Shown one piece after another: positions 26,874-35,262 of a stretch of DNA of 64,000 bases. This stretch comes from Kutzneria kofuensis (GTDB taxonomy: Bacteria; Actinomycetota; Actinomycetes; Mycobacteriales; Pseudonocardiaceae). A program made the position numbers and the translations under genes. The stretch's first letter is position 1. Every line of letters begins with the position of its first letter. Below the pieces are notes generated by a model. It was not told where the DNA came from. It did no database searches and saw nothing but the letters and a program-made list of their open reading frames with translations. The stretch is taken from positions 8,124,038 through 8,188,037 of the forward strand of contig NZ_JACHIR010000001.1 in assembly GCF_014203355.1 (NCBI RefSeq), read 5' to 3'.

Positions 26874-27494
26874 ATGGGTGATGCCGCGGTGGTGGTGGCC
26901 GGCCGGGTGCCGGCGTTCGTGGCCGGACTGGCCGCGATCCTGGCCGAGGGCGGCTTCGAGGTCGCCCGGCCGCCCCGGCTGTCACCCTGGATCCAGCAGC
27001 GAGCCACCGAGGTGGCCGTGGTCGCGGTGCACGCCGACGAGGACCTCGACCAGCTGCGTTCGCTGGCCGACGAGTTCCCCGCGCTGTTGCTGGTGGCCGT
27101 GCTGCCGGCCGAGGAGGACGGCTGGTACGTGCGGGCGCTGCGGCGGGGCGCGCACGCGGCGGTGGCCTGGAGCTCGAGCCCGCCGGAGATAGTGGAGGCG
27201 GTGCGGGCGGCCCGCGACGGCCGGACGGTGCTGCCGACGGCGGTCGCTCGCAGCCTGGCCCGGTCGTCGATCGACCGGCCGAAGGGCACCCCGCTGCTGG
27301 CCCGCGAGGTGCACTGGCTGCGGGTACTGGCCGGTGGGGGCTCGGTGGTGCAACTGGCCAGAGCCGAGGGATATTCACAGCGTGAGATCTTCCGGCGGCT
27401 TTCCGATGTCTACCGCCGAATGGGTGCCCGTAATAGGTACGAGGCGATTGCGCTTGCTGGCCAGTGGGGACTGCTCGGCGGCGCCGGATCTTGA
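26874..27494 (+). CDS. LuxR-type regulator with degenerate receiver domain
   Basis: A 206-residue protein built like a NarL/FixJ response regulator. The N-terminal receiver-like domain (1-125) lacks the phosphorylatable Asp at the expected strand end (VVAVHADED). The C-terminal DNA-binding helices (VHWLRVLAGGGSVVQLARAEGYSQREIFRRL, about 143-173) match GerE only loosely. It is probably an atypical, phosphorylation-independent regulator. It lies directly upstream of the apoprotein gene, whose promoter may be a target. A similar orphan is at 48722-49393. Confidence 0.8.
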   Translation: MGDAAVVVAGRVPAFVAGLAAILAEGGFEVARPPRLSPWIQQRATEVAVVAVHADEDLDQLRSLADEFPALLLVAVLPAEEDGWYVRALRRGAHAAVAWSSSPPEIVEAVRAARDGRTVLPTAVARSLARSSIDRPKGTPLLAREVHWLRVLAGGGSVVQLARAEGYSQREIFRRLSDVYRRMGARNRYEAIALAGQWGLLGGAGS

Positions 27495-27533
27495 CCGATC
27501 GCCCGGCCCTGGTTAGCCTGGCCTGGGGGGTAG

Positions 27534-27571
27534 TAAGTCTTTAGGACTTAGTTGTCCCAAGTTCCAACTTG
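27534..27571 (+). promoter_or_regulatory. Two adjacent inverted repeats upstream of the apoprotein gene
   Basis: A low-GC island upstream of the apoprotein contains two perfect dyads: TAAGTC-n5-GACTTA (27534-27550) and CAAGTT-n2-AACTTG (27558-27571). A TTGTCC (27552-27557) followed 17 bases later by ATCCAT could be a weak promoter with the second dyad in its spacer. The placement suggests operator sites for a pathway regulator; which one is unknown. Confidence 0.5.
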
Positions 27572-27631
27572 TCGATCCATGCCCCCTTTGTGAATCGGGC
27601 GAAACCTCGATCTGGAAGGTCACACAAGGCC

Positions 27632-28093
27632 ATGGTGAACATGTTCGGCTTCAACGCGGCCCGGGCCGGCGCGGTGTGCGCCGCCGTCCTGGCGGCAACG
27701 GCGCTGGTCGGCGCCGGGTACGCGACCGCGGCCCCGGCCGCGGCGACGATCAAGGTGACCCCGTCCACCGGCCTGAGCGACGGGCAGACCGTCGCGGTGG
27801 ACGGGGCGGGTTTCACCGCCAACGACAAGATCGGTGTGATGGAGTGCGGGCCGGGCGACTGGCCCAACGTGAGCTGCTACTTCCCGAACCGAAGCATCGT
27901 CGTGTCCGACGGTTCTGGCGACTTCAGCACTTCGGTCGTCGTGGTGTCCTCGTTCACCGGCAACAGCCCGGTGGACGGCGCGCCGGCCGGCGCGGTCGAC
28001 TGCACGGTCGCGCCGGGCTGCACGCTGCGGTCCGGCAGCATCGCGGACAACTCGGTGTTCGCCGACGCGGTGACGCTGGGCTTCGGCGGCTGA
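27632..28093 (+). CDS. Secreted enediyne apoprotein (neocarzinostatin/C-1027 family)
   Basis: The product stabilises and carries an enediyne chromophore outside the cell. The 153-residue preprotein has a signal peptide (about 1-33, ending GYATA before APAAA) and a mature part of about 120 residues, close to the 110-114 of known apoproteins. Diagnostic segments are TPSTGLSDGQTVAVDGAGF and GAPAGAVDCTVAPGC, matching the SGLSDG and G-VDC signatures of NcsA and CagA. Four mature cysteines can form the two conserved disulfides. I start at ATG 27632 with AAGG nearby; two further in-frame starts lie within 9 bases. A terminator hairpin follows, so the gene is probably monocistronic. Confidence 0.93.
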   Translation: MVNMFGFNAARAGAVCAAVLAATALVGAGYATAAPAAATIKVTPSTGLSDGQTVAVDGAGFTANDKIGVMECGPGDWPNVSCYFPNRSIVVSDGSGDFSTSVVVVSSFTGNSPVDGAPAGAVDCTVAPGCTLRSGSIADNSVFADAVTLGFGG

Positions 28094-28121
28094 CCCGGCG
28101 CCGATAGAACACCGATTCCGA

Positions 28122-28153
28122 CCCCTGGCCGGCGCCCCCACCCCGGCCAGGGG
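28122..28153 (+). terminator. Hairpin terminator after the apoprotein gene
   Basis: A perfect 11-bp stem (28122-28132 with 28143-28153) with a 10-base loop begins 29 bases after the apoprotein stop, in a gap before a same-strand gene that has its own ribosome-binding site. This fits an intrinsic terminator. Confidence 0.7.
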
Positions 28154-28287
28154 TTGCCGCGCGTCCGGACCCGGTCCGCTCGGACAATCGGCTAGGCCAC
28201 TGCGACCGGCCGTTTGTGGACTCCGACATCCAGCGCTGGCTGGATACGTTCGTCAGGACAACCACGAACCCGCTGGAGCTATTGGGG

Positions 28288-29145
28288 ATGAGGACCATGC
28301 ACGCCATTGTCATGGTGGGGGGCAAGGGTTCGCGCCTGCTGCCGCACACCAGGGAGCGGCCCAAGGCCCTGGTCAAGCTCGGCCGCTGCGCCATACTCGA
28401 GATCATCCTGCGTCGGCTGCGCGCGTTCGGGTTCAGCCGGGTCACGCTGTGCGTGGCCCACCTGGGGGAGCAGATCAGGGCCGCCTACGGCGACGGGTCC
28501 CGGCTCGGCCTGTCGATCGACTACACGGTGGACGACCGCCCGCTGGGCACCGCGGCCCCGCTGCGGCTGGTGGCGGACTGGCGGACGCCGGCGGTGGTGC
28601 TGAACGGAGACATCCTCAGCACCGTTGACTTCGGGCACCTGCTGCGTACTCACGAACTGAGCCGCAGCCTGCTCACCGTCGCCTACGTGCGCCGCCGGCT
28701 GACCGCCACGGTCGGGCTGGTGCAGCTGGCGGACGGTCGGGTCAGCGAGATCCTGGAGAAGCCGACCTTCGGGCTGCGCGTGTCCAGCGGGATCTACGCG
28801 GTCAGCCCGGTCGTCCTGGACTACCTGCCCGAGGGTTCGGTGGACATGCCCGGCCTGGTCAACGCCCTGGTGGCGAACGGGAAACCTGTGCACGGCTACG
28901 GGTTCGACGGCGCCTGGCACGACATCGGCACGCCCGGGCGGTACCTGGAGGCCAGTCGGGCCTTCGAGTCCGACCCGGACCTGTACCTGAGCCCGGCTCC
29001 GGCCGACGGCCGGCAGTGGCGGGTCCCGACGTCGCCGGTTCCCGGGTCGCCGGTGGACGCCCTCGCGGTGGCCGAGGACGGCCTGGACCTGACCGAGTTC
29101 GGCGACCACGGCGAGGACGACCTGCGCAGCGAGGCCCGCGCGTGA
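28288..29145 (+). CDS. NDP-sugar nucleotidyltransferase
   Basis: A 285-residue sugar-1-phosphate nucleotidyltransferase. The nucleotide-binding signature VGGKGSRLLPHTRERPKALV (10-29) is near the N-terminus, followed by VVLNGDILSTVDF (metal-binding Asp region) and FDGAWHDIGTPGRYLEA, the sugar-site region of RfbA/GlmU-like enzymes. It would couple a sugar-1-phosphate with NTP; base and sugar are not evident. The ATG at 28288 has GGAG about 8 bases upstream. It starts a run of sugar genes whose members overlap by a few bases up to 32397. Confidence 0.88.
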   Translation: MRTMHAIVMVGGKGSRLLPHTRERPKALVKLGRCAILEIILRRLRAFGFSRVTLCVAHLGEQIRAAYGDGSRLGLSIDYTVDDRPLGTAAPLRLVADWRTPAVVLNGDILSTVDFGHLLRTHELSRSLLTVAYVRRRLTATVGLVQLADGRVSEILEKPTFGLRVSSGIYAVSPVVLDYLPEGSVDMPGLVNALVANGKPVHGYGFDGAWHDIGTPGRYLEASRAFESDPDLYLSPAPADGRQWRVPTSPVPGSPVDALAVAEDGLDLTEFGDHGEDDLRSEARA

Positions 29146-30212
29146 CCGCCGGCGGGGTGGACGTGCTGGCGGTGTTCGGCGGCTACCAGGGAGCCTTCGC
29201 CGGGGCGGAGCGGATGGCCTGGCGCACGGCGACCGCCTTGGCCAAGCGGGGAAACCGGGTCGCGACGCTGACCGACAGCACCGAAGTCGCCGACGCGGGA
29301 CCGCGGTCGCGTTCAGTGGCCGAGTTGTCCGCGGCCCGGCCGGACTGGCGGCCGGACGTGGTGCACGCGTACGACCTGGCCAAGCCGGCACACGTGGAGC
29401 TGGCCCGGCAGCTGGCCCGGCGATACCGAGTCGGGCTCGCCCTCACGCCGTGCTCCGTCGCGTCGGTGTGGCCGGAGCCCGAGCGGGCGCGGGAGCTGTG
29501 CCGGGCGGCCGACGTCCTGTTCGTCCTGACCGAGGCGGAACGGGCCGAACTGACCGGTATCGGCGTCCCGGCGCGGCGGATCCTGAGCATCCCGCAGGCG
29601 CCGGACCTCACCGAGCGAGCGGATCCGTCGGCGTTCCGGCGACGCCACGGCATCACCGGACCGGTCGTGTTGTTCGCTGCCCGGAGGGTCGCGTTCAAGG
29701 GCTACCGCGCGCTGCTGGCGGCCACGCGACTGGTGTGGCGGGAGCGGCCGGACACCACGTTCGTGTTCCTCGGCGCCGACGGCGAGCCGGAGGCCGCCGA
29801 GGCGTTCCGGGCGCACCGCGACCCGCGCATCCGCGACCTGGGCATGGTGGACGAGCAGACCAAGCACGACGCCTTCGCCGACTGCGCGGTGTTCTGCCTG
29901 CCCACCAGCGACGACGTGTTCCCGCTGGCCTTCGTCGAGGCGTGGGCATGCGGCAAGCCGGTGGTGAGCGGGCGGTTCCCCGGAGTGGAGGAGGTGGTGC
30001 GACACGGCGTGGACGGCCTGGTGGCCGAGGCCGCGCCCGGACCTGTCGCGGCCGCGCTGCTGACCCTGCTCGGCGATGCCCGCGCTCGCACGGCGATGGG
30101 GGAGGCCGGCCGGCTGCGCACGGCCGAGCGGTTCAACTGGGACAGGGTGGCCGCGATCGCCGAGGCCGGATACCGGTCGATCGGCGCGGCCGGCATCGGG
30201 AGGCGGGAATGA
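29142..30212 (+). CDS. GT4-type glycosyltransferase
   Basis: A 356-residue GT-B fold enzyme. The C-terminal donor domain shows the GT4 signature HDAFADCAVFCLPTSDDVFPLAFVEAWACGKPVVSG, including the E-x7-E type acidic pair, and VVLFAARRVAFKGYRALL. It would transfer a sugar from an NDP donor to an acceptor. The GTG start overlaps the upstream stop (GTGA), indicating translational coupling to the nucleotidyltransferase. It is the only glycosyltransferase I see in the window, so it is the candidate for glycosylating the core. GT4 enzymes are less usual in this role than GT1 enzymes. Confidence 0.87.
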   Translation: MTAGGVDVLAVFGGYQGAFAGAERMAWRTATALAKRGNRVATLTDSTEVADAGPRSRSVAELSAARPDWRPDVVHAYDLAKPAHVELARQLARRYRVGLALTPCSVASVWPEPERARELCRAADVLFVLTEAERAELTGIGVPARRILSIPQAPDLTERADPSAFRRRHGITGPVVLFAARRVAFKGYRALLAATRLVWRERPDTTFVFLGADGEPEAAEAFRAHRDPRIRDLGMVDEQTKHDAFADCAVFCLPTSDDVFPLAFVEAWACGKPVVSGRFPGVEEVVRHGVDGLVAEAAPGPVAAALLTLLGDARARTAMGEAGRLRTAERFNWDRVAAIAEAGYRSIGAAGIGRRE

Positions 30213-31414
30213 ATGGGCCGGACCACTGGAAGGTGCTCTTCGCCGACAACACCATCGGTGAACCTGAGATCAAGGCGGTGACCGAGGTGCTGCGCTCGCG
30301 CTGGCTTTCGGCGGGCGCGGTCACCCGGCAGTTCGAGCAGGAGTTCGCCGCCACGCTCGGCGTCTGCGACGCGGTGGCGGTCAGCAGCGGCACGGCCGCG
30401 CTGCACCTGGCGGTGCTGGCCCTGGATCCCCTCTCCGGGGACGAGATCATCCTGCCGGCGCTGACCTTCGTGGCCTCGGCCGCGGTGGCCGCGCTGCACG
30501 GCATGACGCCGGTCTTCGCCGACGTCCGGTCCGAACGCGACCTCACCGTCGACCCGGCGGACGTCGCCCGGCTGATCACCCGTCGCACCAGGGCGATCGT
30601 CGCCATGCACTACGGCGGCCACCCGGCCGATGTGCTGGCCCTGCGCGACCTGGCCCGCCGCCACGGCCTGGTGCTGATCGAGGACGCGGCGCACGCGCCG
30701 GCGGTGCGGGTCGGGCAGCGCATGCTCGGCTCGTACGGCGACATCGGCTGCTTCAGCTTCTTCGCCACCAAGAACGCCACCACCGGCGAGGGCGGCATGG
30801 TGGTGGCCGAGGACCCGGCCGTGCTGGACCGGGTCCGGCTGATGCGGGCCCATCACCTGAGTTCGACGACCTGGCAGCGGGCCCAGTCCGGCGGCATCGG
30901 CTACGAGGTGGCCGGCATCGGCCTGAACTACCGGCCCACCGAGATCGCCGCCGCGCTGGGTCGGGTCCAGCTGGAGCGGCTGGCCGAGGACCGGACCCGG
31001 CGGCGGGCCCTGGTGGCCGCCTATCGCGAGGCGCTGGCCGACATTCCCGGCCTGGTGGTGCCGTTCGCCGAGCGGGCCGGGGACAGCGCGCACCACCTGA
31101 TGGCCGTGTTGCTGCCGCCCGGCGCGGACCGGGAGCGGACCCGGGCCGCGCTGGCCGAGGGCGGGATCCAGACCTCGGTGCACTACCAGCCCACCAACCA
31201 GTTCTCGTTCTACCGCGGGCGGTTCCCCGGCGCCGCCCGGACGCTGCCGGTGACCGAGCGGGTCGCGCTCCGCCTGCTGTCCCTGCCGCTGCACGCCCGT
31301 ATGTCCACATCGGACGCCGAGCTCGTCGCCACCCTGCTCGGCGAGCACCTGCGCCGTGAAGCAACCGTTACGGAGGAGACATGGCCCTGCTCGACCAGAT
31401 CTGGCAACGCCTGA
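30209..31414 (+). CDS. DegT/DnrJ/EryC1/StrS sugar aminotransferase
   Basis: A 401-residue PLP-dependent sugar aminotransferase. It shows the family start LFADNTIGEPEIKAV, SSGTAALHLAV (phosphate binding), VLIEDAAHAPA (Asp159, cofactor ring) and FFATKNATTGEGGM with the Schiff-base Lys188. Enzymes of this family convert a keto-sugar nucleotide to an amino sugar. The ATG overlaps the glycosyltransferase stop (ATGA), and its own end overlaps the methyltransferase start by 34 bp. Together with the UDP-sugar dehydrogenase and SDR genes it suggests an aminopentose or amino-deoxyhexose. Confidence 0.93.
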   Translation: MNGPDHWKVLFADNTIGEPEIKAVTEVLRSRWLSAGAVTRQFEQEFAATLGVCDAVAVSSGTAALHLAVLALDPLSGDEIILPALTFVASAAVAALHGMTPVFADVRSERDLTVDPADVARLITRRTRAIVAMHYGGHPADVLALRDLARRHGLVLIEDAAHAPAVRVGQRMLGSYGDIGCFSFFATKNATTGEGGMVVAEDPAVLDRVRLMRAHHLSSTTWQRAQSGGIGYEVAGIGLNYRPTEIAAALGRVQLERLAEDRTRRRALVAAYREALADIPGLVVPFAERAGDSAHHLMAVLLPPGADRERTRAALAEGGIQTSVHYQPTNQFSFYRGRFPGAARTLPVTERVALRLLSLPLHARMSTSDAELVATLLGEHLRREATVTEETWPCSTRSGNA

Positions 31415-32397
31415 CCCCGGCCGCGATCCGGCCGGTGCCGGCGTTCATGACGGACTTCCTGTCGGCCTGGGGTTTTCGCGCGGTGTGCGTCGCGTTCAAG
31501 TACCGGGTGTTCGACTCGCTGGCCGTCTCGCCCAAGACCCCGGCCGTGCTGGCCGAGGAGACCGGCACCCACGCCGGCGGCATGGCCCTGCTGCTGGACG
31601 CCCTCGACTGCCTCGGCTACGTGCGCAAGCGCGACGGCCGGTACGAGAACACGCCCATGGTCGAGCGGCTGCGGGAGACGATCAGCCTCGGCATCCCGTA
31701 CTTCGAGAAGATCGCCTTCCGGGACTGGGAGCACCTGGAGACGCAGCTCAAGGACGGCCGGGGCGTGCGCCCGGTGTGGTTCGGCGGCGACTGGAAGATC
31801 TTCCAGGACGGCATGGTGTCGCTGGCCCGAATGAACATCGACGAGGTGCTGCGCAAGGTGAAGGTGGGCCGCTCGGCCCGCCGGCTGCTGGACCTCGGCG
31901 GCGGCCACGGCCTGTACAGCATCGCCTTCTGCCGCCGCTACCGGCGGCTGGACGCGGTGGTGTTCGACGTGCCGCAGGTGGAGAAGATCGTCACCAGGAC
32001 GGTGGCCGAGCACGGCATGCAGGACCGGGTCAAGTTCCGCGGCGGCGACTTCTTCGTCGACGAGCTGGATCCGTCCGACGTGACCCTGCTGTTCAACCTG
32101 ATCCACTCCAAGAGCGAGGAGGACAACCTGGAGATGATCCGGCGCGTCGCCGACAGCCTCGCGCCCGGCGGCACCGCGGTGCTGCTGGACCAGTTCCCCT
32201 CGCCGAAGCTGGGCAAGGTCGGCTACGCCTACGGCTCGCTGATGGCGCTGTCCATGTTCAGCGCCGCCGGGCAGCGGACCTACCAGCCCGACGAGGTCAG
32301 CGGTTGGTTCACCAAGGTGGGGCTGACCGACGTCAAGTTCCTGCCGATCCGCAGCGCCCCCGGCAACGCGCTGGTGGTGGGGCGCAAGGAGGGCTGA
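31381..32397 (+). CDS. SAM-dependent O-methyltransferase (acetylserotonin-OMT type)
   Basis: A 338-residue methyltransferase of the small-molecule O-methyltransferase family. The N-terminal winged-helix-like dimerisation domain (about 1-110) precedes a Rossmann core with the SAM motif LLDLGGGHGLYSIAF. The acidic strand VVFDVPQV and the distal LLDQFPSPKLGK are also present. The usual catalytic His region reads LLFNLIHSKSEEDN, with a His present. It could methylate a sugar or core hydroxyl; N-methylation is also possible. The start has GGAGGAG immediately upstream. The gene ends before a strong terminator. Confidence 0.9.
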   Translation: MALLDQIWQRLTPAAIRPVPAFMTDFLSAWGFRAVCVAFKYRVFDSLAVSPKTPAVLAEETGTHAGGMALLLDALDCLGYVRKRDGRYENTPMVERLRETISLGIPYFEKIAFRDWEHLETQLKDGRGVRPVWFGGDWKIFQDGMVSLARMNIDEVLRKVKVGRSARRLLDLGGGHGLYSIAFCRRYRRLDAVVFDVPQVEKIVTRTVAEHGMQDRVKFRGGDFFVDELDPSDVTLLFNLIHSKSEEDNLEMIRRVADSLAPGGTAVLLDQFPSPKLGKVGYAYGSLMALSMFSAAGQRTYQPDEVSGWFTKVGLTDVKFLPIRSAPGNALVVGRKEG

Positions 32398-32406
32398 GGC
32401 ACGAAG

Positions 32407-32439
32407 GCGGCCGGCCGGGCGAGCGAACCGGCCGGCCGC
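32407..32439. terminator. Bidirectional GC-rich hairpin terminator
   Basis: A perfect 12-bp stem (32407-32418 with 32428-32439) and 9-base loop lie 10 bases after the methyltransferase stop and before the convergent aldehyde dehydrogenase, separating the two transcripts. Confidence 0.72.
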
Positions 32440-32466
32440 AGCCGCCGTTGCCCCGGGCGGGCCGGC

Positions 32467-32499
32467 GGCCAGCCGCCGGCCAGCCGCCGGCCAGCCGCC
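32467..32499. repeat. Three tandem copies of an 11-bp GGCCAGCCGCC unit
   Basis: Three exact head-to-tail 11-bp copies, with a partial continuation to about 32512, fill the gap between the terminator and the aldehyde dehydrogenase stop. They look like replication-slippage products in a GC-rich spacer; no function is evident. Confidence 0.8.
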
Positions 32500-32515
32500 G
32501 GCCCGGCCAGCCGTC

Positions 32516-33865
32516 TCAGCCGTGCGCGTTGGTCACGCGGATCCTGGTGTATTCCAGCAAACCCCAATAGCCGTACTCCACTCCGACGCCGGAGTTGCGG
32601 GTGCCGCCGAACGGCACGTCGTGCCGAAGGTCTCCGTGCGCGTTGATCCAGGCGGTGCCGCAGTCCAGCCGCGCCGCGACGGCCGCGGCCTCGTGCGGCT
32701 CGCCCCACACCGATCCACCCAGCCCGAACTCGGTGGAGTTGGCCCGATCCACCGCTTCGGCCACGGTGTCGTAGCCCAGGACCGGGATGACCGGCCCGAA
32801 CTGCTCCTGGGTCTCCAGGCGGGTGTCCGGCGGCAGGTCGGTGACGATGGTGGGCGGGTAGAAGTAGCCGGACCCGGTGGGCCGCCGTCCGCCGGTCACC
32901 ATCCGGCCGCCGGCAGCGCGGGCGGCGTCGACCAGATCCACCACGTGGTGCCGCTGCGTCGCACTGACCAGCGGCCCCAGGTCGGTCGCGGCGTCCGAGC
33001 CGGGGCCGACCACGGTCTTCCGCGCGAGCTCCGCCAGCGCCTCCACCAGCTCCGCACGGTGCGGCTCGGGGACGTACACGCGCTTCACGGCGGCGCAGAA
33101 CTGGCCGCTGTTCACCATCGCCGCCCGGAACAGCTCGCCGGCCACGTGTTCGATGTCCGCGCCGGCCAGCACCACCGCCGCGTCGTTGCCGCCCAGCTCC
33201 AACACGACGTGCTTGAACCCGGCCGCCGCGCGGGCGGCGATGGCCCGGCCGGTCGGGACCGATCCGGTGAAGGAAACCATGCGCACGTCGGGATGTCCGG
33301 TCAGGGCCGCGCCCAGCTCGCCGCCGCCGGTGACCACGGTGAGCACGTCCGGCGGCAGCACCTCGGCCAGGAGCTCGCCCATCCGCAGGCTGGACAGCGG
33401 GGTCAGCGGCGACGGCTTGACCAGCACGGTGTTGCCGGCCAGCAGCGCCGGCGCGATCTTGGTGACGGACAGGATGATCGGGTAGTTCGCCGGCGCGATG
33501 GCCGCGACCACACCGTGCGGCAACCGCTCCAGCACGACTCCCGCGCCCAGTGACTCCGGCGCCAGCCCGAGCTGTGCGGTGCGGGCGAACCACTCGGCCG
33601 CGAGTGCGACCTCGCCTTCGGCCTGGCGCAACGGCTTTCCCTGTTCCCGAGTCAGCAGCGCGGACAGTTCCGCGTGGTGCCGCTCGATCCGGGATCCGCA
33701 GGCACGCAGGACGTCGGCGCGGTCGGCCACGGATCGCCTCGCCCAGCCCGGAAACGCGGCCGCGGCGGCGTCGACCTTCGCCGCCAGCTCCGCCGCGCCG
33801 GTCCGCGCGATTCGCGCGATCACCTCCCCGGTCGCCGGGTCCTCGACTGCCAGCTGTGCGGTCAT
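32516..33865 (-). CDS. NAD(P)-dependent aldehyde dehydrogenase
   Basis: A 449-residue member of the aldehyde dehydrogenase superfamily. Motifs: APANYPIILSVTKIAPALLAG, FTGSVPTG (cofactor loop), the general-base Glu223 in LELGGND, and the nucleophile Cys257 in NSGQFCAA. It oxidises an aldehyde to an acid, or to a thioester in some members. The ATG at 33865 is chosen for an AAGGAG 6 bases upstream; the frame extends 26 codons further without such a signal. One possible substrate is the semialdehyde expected as by-product of the hydrazine pathway, but precursor oxidation elsewhere is equally possible. Confidence 0.9.
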   Translation of the reverse strand: MTAQLAVEDPATGEVIARIARTGAAELAAKVDAAAAAFPGWARRSVADRADVLRACGSRIERHHAELSALLTREQGKPLRQAEGEVALAAEWFARTAQLGLAPESLGAGVVLERLPHGVVAAIAPANYPIILSVTKIAPALLAGNTVLVKPSPLTPLSSLRMGELLAEVLPPDVLTVVTGGGELGAALTGHPDVRMVSFTGSVPTGRAIAARAAAGFKHVVLELGGNDAAVVLAGADIEHVAGELFRAAMVNSGQFCAAVKRVYVPEPHRAELVEALAELARKTVVGPGSDAATDLGPLVSATQRHHVVDLVDAARAAGGRMVTGGRRPTGSGYFYPPTIVTDLPPDTRLETQEQFGPVIPVLGYDTVAEAVDRANSTEFGLGGSVWGEPHEAAAVAARLDCGTAWINAHGDLRHDVPFGGTRNSGVGVEYGYWGLLEYTRIRVTNAHG

Positions 33866-34057
33866 CGCTGCTCCTTCGCGGTCGGACATCGTAGTTCCAG
33901 CCTGTTCCGCTTGCCCAGCAGGAGAAAGAAGACCTTCGGGCATGCCGGATCGAGCAGGTTGTTGGCGCGCGCCTCAGCGGCTTTCGTGGCAGGCGGACCG
34001 ATTGCGATCGTGGGTACCGGCCGAAGCGGGGCGGATCACTGTGGACGGAGGCGGGCC

Positions 34058-35017
34058 GTGGTGCTCAAGGCTTACACGGCGGCGGTGATGCGCCGCATGG
34101 CCGCCAGCTATCCGGATCTCGGCGGGACCGTCACCGACGCCGTCGAGGCGCGCGAGATCCACGCGCGAGCCACGTTCCCGCCGGGGCCGGAACTGCCGGC
34201 GGTGTGGGGCGAGATGGTGCCGGCCGAGCCGGACATCCCGATCCGGATCTACCATCCGCACGCCGACCGGCGCCCCCGCCCGGTGGTGGTGTACTTCCAC
34301 GGCGGCGGGTTCGTCCTGTGCGATCTGGACACCCACGACGGCGTCTGCCGGCTGTTGGCCCGGGACGCGGACGTCGTGGTCGTGGCGGTGCACTACCGGC
34401 GCTCGCCGGAGCACCGGTACCCGGCCGCGGTGCAGGACGCGTACCGTGCCGTGCGCTGGGCCCGGGAACACGCCCACGAGTTCGGCGGCGACCCGGACCG
34501 GCTCGCGGTCGCCGGGGACAGCGCCGGCGGCACGCTGGCCACGGTCGCGTGTCTGATGGCGCGGGACAACGGCGGCCCGCCGATCGACTTCCAACTGCTG
34601 ATCTACCCGGTGACCGACTGCCTGGCGCCGCGGCGCGAGCACGCCGAGGGCTACTACCTGACCAGCCGGCACATGCGGTGGTTCACCGAGCAGTACCTCA
34701 CCGACCCGGCCGAGGGACTCCAGGCGTACGCGTCACCGCTGCGAGCGCCCGACCTGACTGGCCTGCCCCCGGCGCTGGTGCTCACCGTCGAGCACGACCC
34801 GCTGCGCGCGGAGGGTGAGGAGTACGCCGCGCGACTGGCCGGCGCCGGGGTCCCGACCGCCCTGCACCGGGTGGACGGCTTGTTCCACGGTGTCTTCGGG
34901 CTGTCCTCGCTGTTGCCCGCGGCCGCGCGACTGGAGCAGATCGCTTGTACGGCACTGCGCGAGGCGTTCGAGAGCAACGGAATGGGGAGCAGATGGACGA
35001 CGTGTCGACCGACCTGA
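34058..35017 (+). CDS. HSL-type alpha/beta hydrolase (esterase)
   Basis: A 319-residue carboxylesterase of the hormone-sensitive-lipase family, with the oxyanion motif HGGGF (81-85), the nucleophile motif GDSAGG (Ser155), EHDPLRAEGEEYA (Asp region) and GLFHGVFG (His region). The GTG at 34058 has GGAGG 6 bases upstream. It overlaps the following carrier protein by 25 bp, so the two are coupled. It could release an acyl group from a carrier or deacylate a precursor; the true substrate is unknown. It heads a long plus-strand operon that extends at least to 41774. Confidence 0.9.
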   Translation: MVLKAYTAAVMRRMAASYPDLGGTVTDAVEAREIHARATFPPGPELPAVWGEMVPAEPDIPIRIYHPHADRRPRPVVVYFHGGGFVLCDLDTHDGVCRLLARDADVVVVAVHYRRSPEHRYPAAVQDAYRAVRWAREHAHEFGGDPDRLAVAGDSAGGTLATVACLMARDNGGPPIDFQLLIYPVTDCLAPRREHAEGYYLTSRHMRWFTEQYLTDPAEGLQAYASPLRAPDLTGLPPALVLTVEHDPLRAEGEEYAARLAGAGVPTALHRVDGLFHGVFGLSSLLPAAARLEQIACTALREAFESNGMGSRWTTCRPT

Positions 35018-35262
35018 GCGACAGCATCGGCGAGCTGATGGGCGAGGTCCTGGTCCGCGAGCCGCTGGCCGGCCAGGACGACTTCTTCGAGTGCGGCGGC
35101 GACTCGGTGCGGGCGGTCGAGGTGCTGCAGCGGCTGGCCGAGCAGCACGGACCGGCCGAGGAGGACGCCGCCGACGAGTTCCAGGCCACGTTGCTGATGG
35201 CGATCTTCGAGGACGCCACGCCGGCCGGGCTCGCGGCGGTGATCGCCGGCCATGCGCGCTGA
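34993..35262 (+). CDS. Free-standing acyl/peptidyl carrier protein
   Basis: An 89-residue carrier protein with the phosphopantetheine attachment motif ECGGDSVRAVE; Ser38 would carry the arm. The GGDS form is more typical of peptidyl and aryl carrier proteins than of fatty-acid ACPs (LGxDS). The ATG at 34993 has GGGGAG a few bases before it; an in-frame upstream ATG lies inside the esterase gene and is unlikely. The AMP-ligase start overlaps its end by 11 bp, marking the ligase as its probable loader. Confidence 0.88.
   Translation: MDDVSTDLSDSIGELMGEVLVREPLAGQDDFFECGGDSVRAVEVLQRLAEQHGPAEEDAADEFQATLLMAIFEDATPAGLAAVIAGHAR

Noticed and set aside
32461-32515. CRISPR array or attachment site
   Set aside because: Only three contiguous 11-bp units without spacers, in a GC-rich gap beside a terminator; no cas genes, integrase or tRNA.
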